This document shows, in pieces, positions 44,494-54,110 of a stretch of DNA of 64,000 nt. A program made the position numbers and the translations under genes. How positions within the stretch are numbered: position 1 is the first letter of the stretch; each line of letters begins with the position of its first letter. This stretch comes from Pseudomonas oryzagri (GTDB taxonomy: Bacteria; Pseudomonadota; Gammaproteobacteria; Pseudomonadales; Pseudomonadaceae), in contig NZ_JAJHPU010000031.1 of assembly GCF_020831405.1 (NCBI RefSeq), positions 124,001 to 188,000 of the forward strand. The letters are read 5' to 3'. The notes beneath the pieces were generated by a model that saw nothing but the letters and a program-made list of their open reading frames with translations, was not told the DNA's origin and ran no database searches.

Positions 44494-45246
44494 ATGCCGA
44501 AACGCCTTGGCGGGCTGCTGCTCGCCCTGCTGCTGGGCTGCGGCGCCGCGCGCGCCGAAGCGCCCGCCGCGCACCTCGAACTGCTGACCGAGAACTTCCC
44601 GCCGTTCAACATGGCCGCCAACGGCCACGACTACGCCCGCGACGCCAAGGTCGTCGGGCAGAGCACCGAGCTGGTCCGCGAGCTGCTGCGCCGCGCCGGC
44701 GTCGCCTACAGCCTGACCCTGCGCTTCCCCTGGGATCGCGTGTACCGCCACGTGCTCGCACACCCCGGCAGCGCGGTGTTCTCCACCACCCGCTCGGCCG
44801 AGCGCGAGGCGCTGTTCAAGTGGGTCGGCCCGATCGCCAGCTACGACAGCGTGCTGGTCGCCGCGCCCGGCCGAAGCTTCCAGCTGGCGAGCCTCGCGCA
44901 GGCGCGCGACTACCGCATCGGCGCCTACAAGAGCGGCGCGGTGAGCGAGCTGCTGGCCGGCCAGGGCATCGCCGCCCAGGCCACCCTCAGCGACCAGGAC
45001 AACATCGCCAAGCTGCAGAGCGGGCAGATCGACCTGTGGGCCACCTCCGCGCCGGTGTGGCGCCACCTGGCGCGCAGCGCCGGCGCCGAAGGCCTGCAGG
45101 AGGTGCTGACCCTGCGCAGCGATCCGCTGTACCTGGCCCTGCACAAGGACACCCCCGACGCCCTGGTGCAGCGCCTGCAGCAGACCCTCGAGCAGATGCG
45201 CAAGGAAGGCTGGAGCAGTTGCACGGCCCATCCCGAGCATTGCTAA
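44494..45246 (+). CDS. Periplasmic solute-binding protein, SBP family 3
   Basis: A 250-residue protein with a signal peptide (LGGLLLALLLGCGAARAEA). ELLTENFPPFNMAANG, VFSTTRSAEREALFKWVGPIA and DQDNIAKLQSGQIDLWATS are blocks of the amino-acid-type binding proteins. No ABC permease genes are adjacent, so it may be an orphan binding protein or a sensor component. It follows the symporter by 113 bp on the same strand. Confidence 0.88.
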   Translation: MPKRLGGLLLALLLGCGAARAEAPAAHLELLTENFPPFNMAANGHDYARDAKVVGQSTELVRELLRRAGVAYSLTLRFPWDRVYRHVLAHPGSAVFSTTRSAEREALFKWVGPIASYDSVLVAAPGRSFQLASLAQARDYRIGAYKSGAVSELLAGQGIAAQATLSDQDNIAKLQSGQIDLWATSAPVWRHLARSAGAEGLQEVLTLRSDPLYLALHKDTPDALVQRLQQTLEQMRKEGWSSCTAHPEHC

Positions 45247-45322
45247 TGGCTAGCTGCCGCCGAGCAGGCGAGCTGCCACAATGCCGGCCAAACTTTCTCC
45301 TCGACTTTCGGGAACCGAAGCG

Positions 45323-46318
45323 ATGAACGCCCCCCACAAGCTGCTGGTGCTCTATACCGGCGGCACCATCGGCATGCAGATGAGCGCGGACGGCCTGGCG
45401 CCGGCCGCCGGCTTCGAGGCGCGCCTGCGCGCCGAGCAGGCCGCCCATCCCGAGCGGCCGGTGCCGGCCTGGGTGTATCGCGAGCTTTCGCCGCCGCTGG
45501 ACAGCGCGAACATGACCCAAGCGCACTGGCTGGCGATGCGCGACTCGGTGGTCGCGGCGGTGACGGAAGACGGCTGCGACGCCGTGCTGCTGCTGCACGG
45601 CACCGACACCCTGGCCTACAGCGCCGCGGCGCTGTCCTTCCTGCTGCTCGGCCTGGATGTGCCGGTGCTGCTCACCGGCTCGATGCAGCCGGCGGGGGTG
45701 GCTGGCGGCGACGCCTGGGACAACCTGTTCGGCGCCCTCGCCGCCCTGGCGCGCGGCGTCGCCCCCGGCGTGCACCTGTACTTCCATGGCCGCCTGCTGC
45801 ACGGAGCGCGCGCCAGCAAGGTCAGAAGCGAAGCCTTCGACGCCTTCGCCGCGCCGGCGCGACCACGCCACGGCGAGGCGGCGGGCGAACTGCCGGCCGC
45901 GCTGTCCTGGCGCCAGGCGCGCCGCCCGGTGCAGCTCGCCGTGCTGCCGCTGTTCCCCGGCGTGCAGGCCGCACAGGTCCAGGCCCTGCTGGCCAGCGGC
46001 GTGCAGGGTCTGCTGCTGGAGTGCTACGGCAGCGGCACCGGCCCGTCCGACGACGCGGCGCTGCTTGCCGCCCTGCGCGAGGCGCATGAGCGCGGCGTGG
46101 TGCTGGGCGCGATCAGCCAGTGCGCCGAGGGCCACGTCGAGTTCGGCGTCTACGCCGCCGGCAGCCGCCTGGCCGCCACCGGCCTGGTCTCGGGCGGCGG
46201 CATGGGCCGCGAGGCGGCGCTGGCCAAGCTGTTCGCCCTGCTCGGCGCCGGCCTCACCCAGGCCGAGGTGGAGCACTGGTTCGCCCGCGACCTGTGTGGC
46301 GAACTGACCGAGCGCTGA
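45323..46318 (+). CDS. Asparaginase
   Basis: A 331-residue L-asparaginase fold enzyme. The two threonine motifs are clear: Thr12 in YTGGTIGM and Thr94-Asp95 in LHGTDTLAYSA; SMQPAG follows. No signal peptide is seen, so it is the cytoplasmic type I form. It converts asparagine to aspartate and ammonia. The ATG at 45323 fits the family; a longer open frame begins at 45281. Confidence 0.93.
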   Translation: MNAPHKLLVLYTGGTIGMQMSADGLAPAAGFEARLRAEQAAHPERPVPAWVYRELSPPLDSANMTQAHWLAMRDSVVAAVTEDGCDAVLLLHGTDTLAYSAAALSFLLLGLDVPVLLTGSMQPAGVAGGDAWDNLFGALAALARGVAPGVHLYFHGRLLHGARASKVRSEAFDAFAAPARPRHGEAAGELPAALSWRQARRPVQLAVLPLFPGVQAAQVQALLASGVQGLLLECYGSGTGPSDDAALLAALREAHERGVVLGAISQCAEGHVEFGVYAAGSRLAATGLVSGGGMGREAALAKLFALLGAGLTQAEVEHWFARDLCGELTER

Positions 46319-46479
46319 AGCCCCTCGGCCACCGGCCAGCTGCAGGGTTCCGCCGCGGACGAGCAAGTGGCGCCGCGGGCGCAGACGCTTTTCGCGTGGA
46401 TGAGGCCCGCAGATAGCACTGGACGACGGCGCCGCCGCCGTCCAGTCTGCCGCCTTCCGTTTCGTGCCCGTCTGCCGCC

Positions 46480-47409
46480 ATGTCCTCCGTGCTCAATGTC
46501 CTGCTGCCGATCTTCGGCCTGATCCTCGCCGGCTACCTGTGCCGGCGCAGCAACCGCCTGGGGCCGACCGCCGCCTCGGAGATCAACCGCTTCGTGGTCT
46601 GGCTGGGCCTGCCGGCGCTGCTGTTCGGCCTCACCGCGCGCGCCGACTGGGCGGCGATCTGGCAGCCGGGCTTCCTGCTCGCCTTCACCGCCGGCACCCT
46701 CGCGGTGTTCGGCCTGACCCTGCTGTGGCGCTGGCGCGCCGGCGTGCCGCTGGCCGACGCCAGCATCGACGGGCTCAGCGCCGCCTACGCCAACACCGGC
46801 TACCTGGGTATCCCGCTGTGCCTGCTGGTGCTCGGCGACGACGGCATGGCGCCGGCGCTGATCGCCTCGCTGATCGTGGTCTGCCTGCTGTTCGGCCTGG
46901 CTCTGGTGTGCATCGAGGTCGCCCTGCAGGCCGGCGCCGGCTTCGCCCGCGCGGTGCGCCAGGTGCTGCTCGCACTGCTGAAGAACCCGCTGGTGGTGGC
47001 GCCGCTGCTCGGCGCCGCCTGGGGACTGGGCGGCGTCCCGCTGCCGGCGGCGCTGGAGCGCTTCCTGCAGCTGCTCGGCGGCGCCACCGTACCCTGCGCG
47101 CTGGTCTCGCTCGGCCTGTTCCTCGCCCAGCCGCAGCCGGCGCCGCGGCCGGGCGCGCTGCCGCTGGTGGCGCTCAAGCTGGTGCTGCAGCCGCTGCTGA
47201 CCTGGCTGATCGCCTTCGTGCTGCTCGACCTGCCGCCGCTGTGGGCGCACGCCGCCCTGCTGCTCAGCGCCCTGCCCACCGGCACCGGACCGTTCATGCT
47301 CGCCGAGTACTACCGGCGCGACGCGGCGCTGGTGTCGCGAACCATCCTGCTGTCCACCCTCGGCTCGCTGGTCAGCCTGTCGCTGCTGCTGGTGCTGCTC
47401 GGCCACTAG
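46480..47409 (+). CDS. AEC family transporter
   Basis: A 309-residue permease with about ten hydrophobic segments; VLLPIFGLILAGYLCRR opens it and LLLSALPTGTGPFMLAEYYRRDA is the conserved block near the C-terminus. It is a distant paralogue of the AEC gene at 9899-10804. Substrate unknown, probably a small organic anion. Confidence 0.88.
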   Translation: MSSVLNVLLPIFGLILAGYLCRRSNRLGPTAASEINRFVVWLGLPALLFGLTARADWAAIWQPGFLLAFTAGTLAVFGLTLLWRWRAGVPLADASIDGLSAAYANTGYLGIPLCLLVLGDDGMAPALIASLIVVCLLFGLALVCIEVALQAGAGFARAVRQVLLALLKNPLVVAPLLGAAWGLGGVPLPAALERFLQLLGGATVPCALVSLGLFLAQPQPAPRPGALPLVALKLVLQPLLTWLIAFVLLDLPPLWAHAALLLSALPTGTGPFMLAEYYRRDAALVSRTILLSTLGSLVSLSLLLVLLGH

Positions 47410-47485
47410 CAGGCGCCCGGCCGATCCGCGCGCTAAGCTTGTCCAGCGGCGCCATAGGCCGGCGGAAACGCGCGGCCTTGCCGCT

Positions 47486-47534
47486 GCCACGCCACAAAAG
47501 GACGAAACCGCATGCTTTTGTCGTGGCCATTTTT
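47486..47534 (+). terminator. Terminator-like hairpin before the type I secretion operon
   Basis: GCCACG (47486-47491) and ACAAAAG (47494-47500) pair with CTTTTGT (47515-47521) and CGTGGC (47522-47527), leaving a 2-base bulge; ATTTTT follows. It probably ends the AEC transcript. TATGCT at 47536-47541 just after it may be the -10 box of the secretion operon. Confidence 0.65.
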
Positions 47535-47573
47535 GTATGCTCCGCCGACCCGCAGGATGCAGGACTTTAACAA

Positions 47574-49304
47574 ATGGCTTCTCCCCCGCCTCCCTCCCGT
47601 TCCGCCCTCCAGGCCGCACTCTCGGCCTGCAAGGACAGCTTCCTGACGGTTGGCTTGTTCAGCCTGTTCGTCAATTTCCTGATGCTGGTCCCCGCGTTCT
47701 ACATGCTGCAGGTCTACGACCGGGTCATCGCCTCGGGCAGCGAGTCGACGCTGCTGATGCTGACCCTGATCCTCCTGCTGCTGCTGACCACCCTGGGCGC
47801 CCTCGAGTGGGTGCGCTCGCGGATCATGGTGCGGATCAGCACGCGCATGGACACCCTGCTCGGTCCGCAGCTGTACGACGCCAGCTTCAAGCAGGCGCTG
47901 CACAGCGGCGGCATGCACGCCTCGGCGCAGCCGCTGAGCGATCTGACCGGGCTGCGCCAGTTCCTTACCGGCAACGGCCTGTTCGCCTTCTTCGACGCCC
48001 CCTGGCTGCCGATCTACCTGGCGGTGATGTTCCTGTTCCACCCCTGGTTCGGCTGGTTCGGCGTGGGCAGCGCCCTGGTGCTGGTCGCCCTGGCCTACGC
48101 CAACGAGCGGCTGACCCACCGGCCCCTGCAGGAGGCCAACAAGGAGAACCTGGCGGCCACCGCCTTCACCAGCAAGAACCTGCGCAACGCCGAGGTGGTG
48201 GCCTCGATGGGCATGCTGCCGCAGCTGCGCCGCCGCTGGCAGGCCCGGAACGACCAGGTGCTGCGCCTGCAGTCGCTGGCCAGCGACCGCGCCGGCACGG
48301 TCACCGCGCTGTCGAAGACCTTCCGCCTCTTGGTGCAGTCGCTGATCCTCGCCCTCGGCGCCTGGCTGGTGCTGGAGCGCGAGCTCAGCCCGGGGCTGAT
48401 GATCGCCGGCTCGATCCTGCTGGGCCGCGCGCTGGCGCCGATCGACCTGATGATCGGCGTGTGGAAGGGCTTCTCCGGCGCCCGCGCGCAGTACGGCCGG
48501 CTCGAAGAGCTGCTGGCGAAGATCGCCGCCGAACCGGAGCGCATGCCGCTGCCCGCGCCGCGCGGCGAGGTCGCCCTGGAAAACCTCGCGGTGGTGCCGC
48601 CGGGCTCCCAGCTGCCGGTGCTGCGCGGCCTCAACCTGCAGGTCGCCCCCGGCGAGGCGGTGGGCATCATCGGCCCCAGCGGCGCCGGCAAGTCCACCCT
48701 GGCGCGCGCCCTGCTCGGCATCTGGCCAGCGGCGCAGGGCAAGGTGCGCCTGGACGGCGCCGACGTGTTCGCCTGGCGCAGCGAGGAGCTGGGCCCGCAC
48801 GTCGGTTACCTGCCGCAGGACATCGAGCTGTTCGAGGGCACCATCGGCGAGAACATCGCCCGCTTCGGCGCGCTCGACCCGGTCGCGGTGGTCGAGGCGG
48901 CCCGTCTGGCCGGCGTGCACGAGCTGATCCTGCGCCTGCCCGAAGGCTACGACACCGTCATCGGCGCCACCGGCGGCGCGCTGTCCGGCGGCCAGCGCCA
49001 GCGCATCGGCCTGGCCCGCGCGGTCTACGGTAAGCCCAAGCTGATCGTCCTCGACGAGCCCAACTCCAACCTCGACGACGTCGGCGAGCGGGCGCTGGTC
49101 GCCGCCCTGTACGCGCTCAAGGCCAGTGGCACCACGCTGTTCGTCATCACCCACCGCTCCGGCGTGCTGGCCGCCGTCGACAAGCTGCTGGTGCTGCGCG
49201 ACGGCCTGCAGGCCCTCTACGGTCCACGCGACCGGGTGCTGGCCGAGCTGCAGAACGGCCAGACGCCGACGGCACCCCACTCCCCGGTCGGCAGCGCGAG
49301 GTGA
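47574..49304 (+). CDS. Type I secretion ABC transporter (PrtD/AprD-like permease-ATPase)
   Basis: A 576-residue inner-membrane exporter. The N-terminal 300 residues hold about six helices, the C-terminal part is the ATPase: Walker A GPSGAGKST (Gly367, Lys373), signature LSGGQ (470-474) and Walker B LIVLDEPNSNLD. There is no N-terminal C39 peptidase or C39-like domain, so it fits the PrtD/AprD class that exports RTX proteases and lipases with C-terminal signals. It is the first gene of an ABC-HlyD-TolC operon. Confidence 0.95.
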   Translation: MASPPPPSRSALQAALSACKDSFLTVGLFSLFVNFLMLVPAFYMLQVYDRVIASGSESTLLMLTLILLLLLTTLGALEWVRSRIMVRISTRMDTLLGPQLYDASFKQALHSGGMHASAQPLSDLTGLRQFLTGNGLFAFFDAPWLPIYLAVMFLFHPWFGWFGVGSALVLVALAYANERLTHRPLQEANKENLAATAFTSKNLRNAEVVASMGMLPQLRRRWQARNDQVLRLQSLASDRAGTVTALSKTFRLLVQSLILALGAWLVLERELSPGLMIAGSILLGRALAPIDLMIGVWKGFSGARAQYGRLEELLAKIAAEPERMPLPAPRGEVALENLAVVPPGSQLPVLRGLNLQVAPGEAVGIIGPSGAGKSTLARALLGIWPAAQGKVRLDGADVFAWRSEELGPHVGYLPQDIELFEGTIGENIARFGALDPVAVVEAARLAGVHELILRLPEGYDTVIGATGGALSGGQRQRIGLARAVYGKPKLIVLDEPNSNLDDVGERALVAALYALKASGTTLFVITHRSGVLAAVDKLLVLRDGLQALYGPRDRVLAELQNGQTPTAPHSPVGSAR

Positions 49305-49309
49305 ACAGG

Positions 49310-50635
49310 ATGAGCACAGGCATGCACGACACCCGCAACGAGGAGCCCGCCGCCGACCTGCCGACCAGCGACCGGGCGATCCGCCGCATCGGCTACGCCG
49401 TCCTGTTCGTGACCTTCGGCCTGTTCGGCTCCTGGGCGACCTTCGCGCCGCTGGACAGCGCCGCCCTCGCCTCCGGCGTGGTCACGGTGAAGAGCTACCG
49501 CAAGACCGTGCAGCACCTCGAAGGCGGCATCGTCCGCGCCCTGCACGTCCGCGACGGCGACCAGGTGGCGGCCGGACAGGTGCTGATCGAACTGGACGAC
49601 ACCCAGGCCGCCGCCGAGCTGGAGATGGTGCGCAGCCAGCTGATCGCCGCGCGCGCCCTGGAGGCGCGCCTGCTCGCCGAGCGCGACGATCGCGACGCGG
49701 TGACCTTCGCCGAGGGCGAGCCGGCCGACCGCCGGGTGCGCGAGGCGCAGGACGGCGAAGCGCAGATCTTCCGCGCGCGGCGCAGCTCGCGGCTGGGCGA
49801 GGTCGACGTGCTGAACAAGCGCATCGTCCAGCTCGAGGAGCAGGTCCGCGGCTTCCAGGCGGTGATCGCCGGCAAGCAGGAGCTGAGCAGGTCCTACGGC
49901 GAGGAAGTCGGCGACCTGCGCGCGCTGCTCAGCGAAGGCTTCGTCGACAAGCAGCGCCTGCGCGAGCAGGAGCGCAGCCTGGCGCAACTGCGCGCGGAGA
50001 TCGCCGACCTGCACTCCTCGATCGCCCGCGCGCGTCTGCAGATCGGCGAAACCCAGCTGCAGATCCTCCAGCTCAACAAGGAGTTCGCCGCCGAGGTGGC
50101 CGACCAGCTGGCGACCGCGCAGACCAAGGTGTTCGACCTGCGCGAGCGCCTGGCGGCGGCCGAGGACCGCGCCCGCCGCACGCGCATCCGCGCCCCCGAG
50201 GCGGGCATGGTGCTCGGCCTGCAGGTGCACACCGTGGGCGGCGTGGTCAGTCCGGCCACCCCGCTGCTGGACATCGTGCCGGCCAGCGAGGAGCTGGTCG
50301 TCGAGGTGCAGATCTCACCGATCGACATCGACCGCGTGGCCCCCGGCAAGCTGGCGGACATCCGCTTCAGCGCCTTCAACCACGCGACCACTCCGGTGAT
50401 CGAGGGACGCCTCGCCCAGGTGTCCGCCGACCGCCTGGTCAACCAGGAAACCGGCGTGCCCTACTACCTGGGCCGGGTCGAGCTGACCGAGCAGGGCCGC
50501 CGGGATCTTGGCCAGCTGCTGCTGGTGCCCGGCATGCCGGCCGAGGTGCTGCTCAACACCGGCGAGCGCACCCTGCTGAGCTACCTGGTGCAACCGGCGA
50601 CCAACGCCTTCGCCCGCTCGCTGATCGAGGACTGA
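49310..50635 (+). CDS. Type I secretion periplasmic adaptor (HlyD/AprE family)
   Basis: A 441-residue membrane-fusion protein: one N-terminal membrane helix (YAVLFVTFGLFGSWATFAPL), a lipoyl-like half motif (VTVKSYRKTVQHLEGGIV), a long coiled-coil region rich in Gln, Glu and Arg (about residues 110-290), then the beta-barrel domain. The ATG at 49310 has GAGGTGA at 5-base spacing; a GTG at 49301 overlapping the previous stop would add three residues. Confidence 0.94.
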   Translation: MSTGMHDTRNEEPAADLPTSDRAIRRIGYAVLFVTFGLFGSWATFAPLDSAALASGVVTVKSYRKTVQHLEGGIVRALHVRDGDQVAAGQVLIELDDTQAAAELEMVRSQLIAARALEARLLAERDDRDAVTFAEGEPADRRVREAQDGEAQIFRARRSSRLGEVDVLNKRIVQLEEQVRGFQAVIAGKQELSRSYGEEVGDLRALLSEGFVDKQRLREQERSLAQLRAEIADLHSSIARARLQIGETQLQILQLNKEFAAEVADQLATAQTKVFDLRERLAAAEDRARRTRIRAPEAGMVLGLQVHTVGGVVSPATPLLDIVPASEELVVEVQISPIDIDRVAPGKLADIRFSAFNHATTPVIEGRLAQVSADRLVNQETGVPYYLGRVELTEQGRRDLGQLLLVPGMPAEVLLNTGERTLLSYLVQPATNAFARSLIED

Positions 50636-50638
50636 AAA

Positions 50639-52018
50639 GTGAGCCCCCTGCGTCCCCTCGCCCTGCTGCTGGCCTGCCTGGCCGCCGCCCCCGCGCTCGC
50701 CGCCCCTGAGCCGCCGGCCGCGACCACGCCGCCCGCCGACGGCGCGGCGGTCGATCTCTGGCAATTGTTCCAGGAGGCCCAGGCCGCCGACCCGCGCATC
50801 CTCGCCGCGCAGGCCAAAAGCCGCAGCGCCGCCTGGACCGAGCGCGAAGCCTTCGGCCAGATGCTCCCGCAGGTCGGCCTGAGCGGCACCTACAACCGCA
50901 CCTTCAGCGACACCGAGAGCTTCGGCAGCTTCGCCGGCAGCCAGGACTACTACAACGGCGAACGCTACGCCCTGGGCCTGCGCCAGGTGCTCTACGACCC
51001 CGCCGCCTGGCAGAGCTACCGGCGCTTCAGCGCCCTCGCCGGACAGCAGGAGGCCGAGGCGCGCAACACCCTGGAGCAGGCCAGCGTCGACCTGGTCGAG
51101 CGCTACTTCGCCGCCCTGGCCGCCGAGGACGTCCTCGCCCTGGTCCGCGCCGAGCTGCACGCCACCCAGCGCAACCAGGAGCGCGTGCAGTCGCTGTTCC
51201 AGCGCCAGCTGGCGATGATCACCGACGTGCTGGAGATCTCCGCGCGGGTGGACTCCCTCAAGGCCGACGAGATCGAGGCGGCCAACCAGGTCACGGTGAG
51301 CCGCGAAGCGCTCGCCGAGCTGGTCGGCCGGCCGGTCGGCGAGCGCCTGCGCCGCCTCGGCCCCAGGCCCGCCTTCACCCTGCCGCCGCACGACAGCGAG
51401 CACTGGGTGCAGACCGCGCTGACCTCAAATCCCGCCCTGCTGGCGCAGAAACAGGCGGTGGATGCCGCCCAGGCCAGCGTGCGCGAGGCGCGCGCCGGCC
51501 ACCTGCCGACGGTCAGCCTCAACCTCTCCGGGCAGCGCAGCGACATCGGCTACGAGAACAGCCGCAACCCGCGCACCGACACCTACGTGGCCAGCGTCGG
51601 CGTGCAGGTGCCGATCTACAGCGGCGGCTCGACCAGCGCACGCACCTCCTCGATGTACGAACAGCTGATGGCCGCCGAGCACACCTACGAGGCCGCCCGC
51701 CGCCAGCTGGTGCGCGAGACCCGCGAGGCCTACTACGGCGCCGAGACCAGCCTGGGCCGGATCGTCGCCGGGCGCACCGCGCAGACCTCCGCCGAGAAGG
51801 CCCGCCAGGCCGCCGAGCGCGCCTTCGAACTGGGCGTGATGAACGCCGTGGACGTGCTGGACAGCGTCAAGGAGGAGTACCGCGCCCGCCGCGACCTGCT
51901 CAAGGCGCAGTACGACTTCATCACCAACCTGCTGGTGCTGCACCGCTGGAGCGGCACCCTGGTCGACGAGGACATCCGCAGGGCCAACGAGTGGCTGGTG
52001 GCGGAAGGGCCGCGCTAG
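50639..52018 (+). CDS. TolC family outer-membrane channel of the type I secretion system
   Basis: A 459-residue protein with a signal peptide (LALLLACLAAAPALAAPE) and two long TolC-type repeats of helical and strand segments (VDLWQLFQEAQAADPRIL, SVREARAGHLPTVSLNLSGQRS). It forms the outer-membrane tunnel for the exporter. The GTG start lies 3 bp after the adaptor stop. No RTX-type substrate gene, with GGxGxDxxx repeats, was seen in the window. Confidence 0.94.
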   Translation: MSPLRPLALLLACLAAAPALAAPEPPAATTPPADGAAVDLWQLFQEAQAADPRILAAQAKSRSAAWTEREAFGQMLPQVGLSGTYNRTFSDTESFGSFAGSQDYYNGERYALGLRQVLYDPAAWQSYRRFSALAGQQEAEARNTLEQASVDLVERYFAALAAEDVLALVRAELHATQRNQERVQSLFQRQLAMITDVLEISARVDSLKADEIEAANQVTVSREALAELVGRPVGERLRRLGPRPAFTLPPHDSEHWVQTALTSNPALLAQKQAVDAAQASVREARAGHLPTVSLNLSGQRSDIGYENSRNPRTDTYVASVGVQVPIYSGGSTSARTSSMYEQLMAAEHTYEAARRQLVRETREAYYGAETSLGRIVAGRTAQTSAEKARQAAERAFELGVMNAVDVLDSVKEEYRARRDLLKAQYDFITNLLVLHRWSGTLVDEDIRRANEWLVAEGPR

Positions 52019-52082
52019 ATTCGCGCGCCAGCGCTTCGCGGCCACGCCGCCTTCTTCGATCACGCGAGCAGGCAGGCGAGGA

Positions 52083-52145
52083 ACCGTCGCATCGCGAAGC
52101 CGTCACAGGAACTGCGCAGCCGGGCACCAACCCGGCGGCGACGGT
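52083..52145 (+). other. Structured intergenic sequence of unknown meaning
   Basis: ACCGTCGC (52083-52090) pairs with GCGACGGT (52138-52145) around an inner CCGGG/CCCGG hairpin (52120-52135). The T-run needed for a terminator is absent. It lies in the 303-bp gap between the tolC-type gene and a lipoprotein gene, where no other gene is supported. Confidence 0.35.
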
Positions 52146-52321
52146 CTAAGGTACTGGTGGCCTGTTTGGTTAGTTCAGCTGGTCAATTTCGGCGCCCATG
52201 GCCCCGATACGGCGTTGCCACGCCTCGGAACCATGGTCATCCGAACTTGAGTCAGTCGACTGACCGCACAGGCCACTCGATGACCAGACATCCGCCGGCC
52301 CCGCCTGTCACGGAGACTCCC

Positions 52322-52750
52322 ATGCGCCAGCCGCTCCTGTCCGTCCCGCTCCTCGCCGCCACCCTGTCGCTCGCCGCCTGCGTCAGCCCGCTGCCGCCCC
52401 ACGATCCGCGCCAGGCGTGGATCGACATGCAGGCCCAACCCGATACCCAGCTCGGCGCCGACGAAGTCGACGGCGTGGACTGGCCCGACCGCCGCTACTT
52501 CCAGGTCTATCCCGGCGCCCATCGCCTGCAGGTACGCTTCGGCTTCGAGGTACCGGGCGGCGGCCTCGGCCCGAGCAGCGAACCGATCTGGCGCACCTGC
52601 ATCCTCGAGGTGAAGTACGCCGAGTTCGCCGCCGGGGAGCGCTATCGCCTGGAGGTGCGGCCCGTCGCCCATCGCGCCATGGGGCGTCTGCTGACGGCCG
52701 ACGGCAAGCGCGTGGCGCGCGCCGAAATGCGCCGCTGCGGCGCCTGGTGA
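52322..52750 (+). CDS. Small lipoprotein, copy 1
   Basis: A 142-residue lipoprotein: signal peptide with lipobox LAAC (Cys20-21), then PLPPHDPRQAWIDMQ, RRYFQVYPGAHRLQVRFGFEV and YAEFAAGERYRLEVRP. The same blocks occur in the gene at 54494-54907, so they are paralogues. The family looks like a conserved pseudomonad lipoprotein of unknown function. The ATG at 52322 was chosen because it starts the signal peptide; the frame is open further upstream. Confidence 0.8.
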   Translation: MRQPLLSVPLLAATLSLAACVSPLPPHDPRQAWIDMQAQPDTQLGADEVDGVDWPDRRYFQVYPGAHRLQVRFGFEVPGGGLGPSSEPIWRTCILEVKYAEFAAGERYRLEVRPVAHRAMGRLLTADGKRVARAEMRRCGAW

Positions 52751-52792
52751 AAGGAAAAACGCCGGGCCGGCCGCGCCGCGGCGCCCGCCTCC

Positions 52793-53008
52793 TCAGCTGC
52801 CGACGATGCGAAAGCCCACCTTGATGGTCACCTGGTAGTGGCCGACCAGGCCGTCCTGGATATGGCCGCGGGTTTCCAGCACCTCGAACCAGTCCATGTG
52901 ATGCACGGTCTTGGCCGCCTCGGCCAGCGCGTTGTTGATGGCATCCTCGATGCCGGTGCGCGACGAGCCGACCAGTTCGATCATCTTGTAGGTGTGGTGA
53001 TCCGACAT
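52793..53008 (-). CDS. Dodecin flavin-binding protein
   Basis: A 71-residue dodecin: [31 protein letters not shown] and [29 protein letters not shown] cover the whole family. Dodecins form hollow dodecamers that store flavin. The ATG at 53008 follows GGAGC; the longer frame upstream is not part of the family. Confidence 0.95.
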   Translation of the reverse strand: MSDHHTYKMIELVGSSRTGIEDAINNALAEAAKTVHHMDWFEVLETRGHIQDGLVGHYQVTIKVGFRIVGS

Positions 53009-53045
53009 GACAACGCTCCTCAGGTGACGGGGGGTCTCCTGAACG

Positions 53046-54110
53046 CTAGTCAAGCCGCGGCGGACCGGCAAACCCGCCGCGCGCCTGCAGCGCCGTCAGC
53101 GCCTGCCAGCGCGCCTGCTCGCCCAGCGCGGCCAGCTCGGCGGCCCGCGCGTAGAAGCGCGGCCAGTCGCCGCCGACCTCGGCGAACAGCGCGGCGAACG
53201 CCGGCACCCACTGCTCGTAGAGGCCGAACGGCAGCAGGCGGGCGTTGTTCAGCGGGCGGGCGAACCAGGCGTCGAAGCGCCCGTCGCCCTGCCAGGCGCC
53301 GTCGCGCAGCGCCGCATACTCGCTGCGCAGGCGCTGGAACTCGGCGCGCTTGGCCGCGCGCATCGCCTCCGCCGGCAAGGGCTGGGCATACAACTGCTGC
53401 AGGCGTGCGCGGCTGGCCAGCACCAGGTCGACGAACTGCTCGCGCTGGCGGGCGAGCTGGGTCGGCGGTGGCGGCAGATCGCGCGCGCGGCGCCACTGGC
53501 GCAGCCCCTCCTCCTCGACGAAGCGGGCGAAGGACTCGTTGAAGGCGGTGTCGCCGGGCAGGTACAGGCGTTGGTGGGCCAACTCGTGGAAGATCAGCGC
53601 GGCCAGCCGCTCGTCGCTCCAGGCGAGCATGCCGCCGAGCAGCGGGTCGTCGAACCAGCCGAGGGTGGAATAGGCCTCGACGCCGGCCACCTCGGTGTCC
53701 AGCCCCTCGCCGTGCAGCAGCGCGGCGGCGCCGCGCGCGCGCTGCTCGTCGAAGTAGCCGCGATAGGCCACGCAACCGGCGACGGGGAAGCAGTGGCTGC
53801 GCGCCTCCAGGGAGAACTCCGGCGTGGCGAACAGGTTCCACACCACGTAGGGGCGCTTGAGGTCGGCATACAGCCGGTAGCTGCGGTTGTCCGGCAGGGC
53901 CAGCTGCGTGCTGGCGAAGTCGCGCGCCTCCTGGCTGTGCTGCAGGCGCTGGCGCAGCTCGGCCGGCTGCGCCGGATCGGCGAGCAGCGCCGCCACCGGC
54001 TGGCGGGCGCGCAGCAGCTGCCATTGCCCGTCGGCCAGGTGGGCGTAGTAGCCGACGCTGGAACAACCGGTGAGCAAGGCGAGCAGCGGGAGCAGGCGAA
54101 GAAACGACAT
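53046..54110 (-). CDS. Putative aminopeptidase lipoprotein (PF10023-like)
   Basis: A 354-residue protein with a lipobox ([15 protein letters not shown]) and a zinc-peptidase motif [14 protein letters not shown] with a downstream [12 protein letters not shown] glutamate, as in the predicted aminopeptidases of gammaproteobacteria. It probably sits on the outer membrane facing the periplasm. I use the ATG at 54110; a GTG three codons earlier is possible. Confidence 0.87.
   Translation of the reverse strand: MSFLRLLPLLALLTGCSSVGYYAHLADGQWQLLRARQPVAALLADPAQPAELRQRLQHSQEARDFASTQLALPDNRSYRLYADLKRPYVVWNLFATPEFSLEARSHCFPVAGCVAYRGYFDEQRARGAAALLHGEGLDTEVAGVEAYSTLGWFDDPLLGGMLAWSDERLAALIFHELAHQRLYLPGDTAFNESFARFVEEEGLRQWRRARDLPPPPTQLARQREQFVDLVLASRARLQQLYAQPLPAEAMRAAKRAEFQRLRSEYAALRDGAWQGDGRFDAWFARPLNNARLLPFGLYEQWVPAFAALFAEVGGDWPRFYARAAELAALGEQARWQALTALQARGGFAGPPRLD

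Noticed and set aside
52150-52200. Sequence GGTTAGTTCAGCTGGTCAA suggesting a tRNA D-arm
   Set aside because: No acceptor stem, anticodon arm or T-arm could be formed around it.
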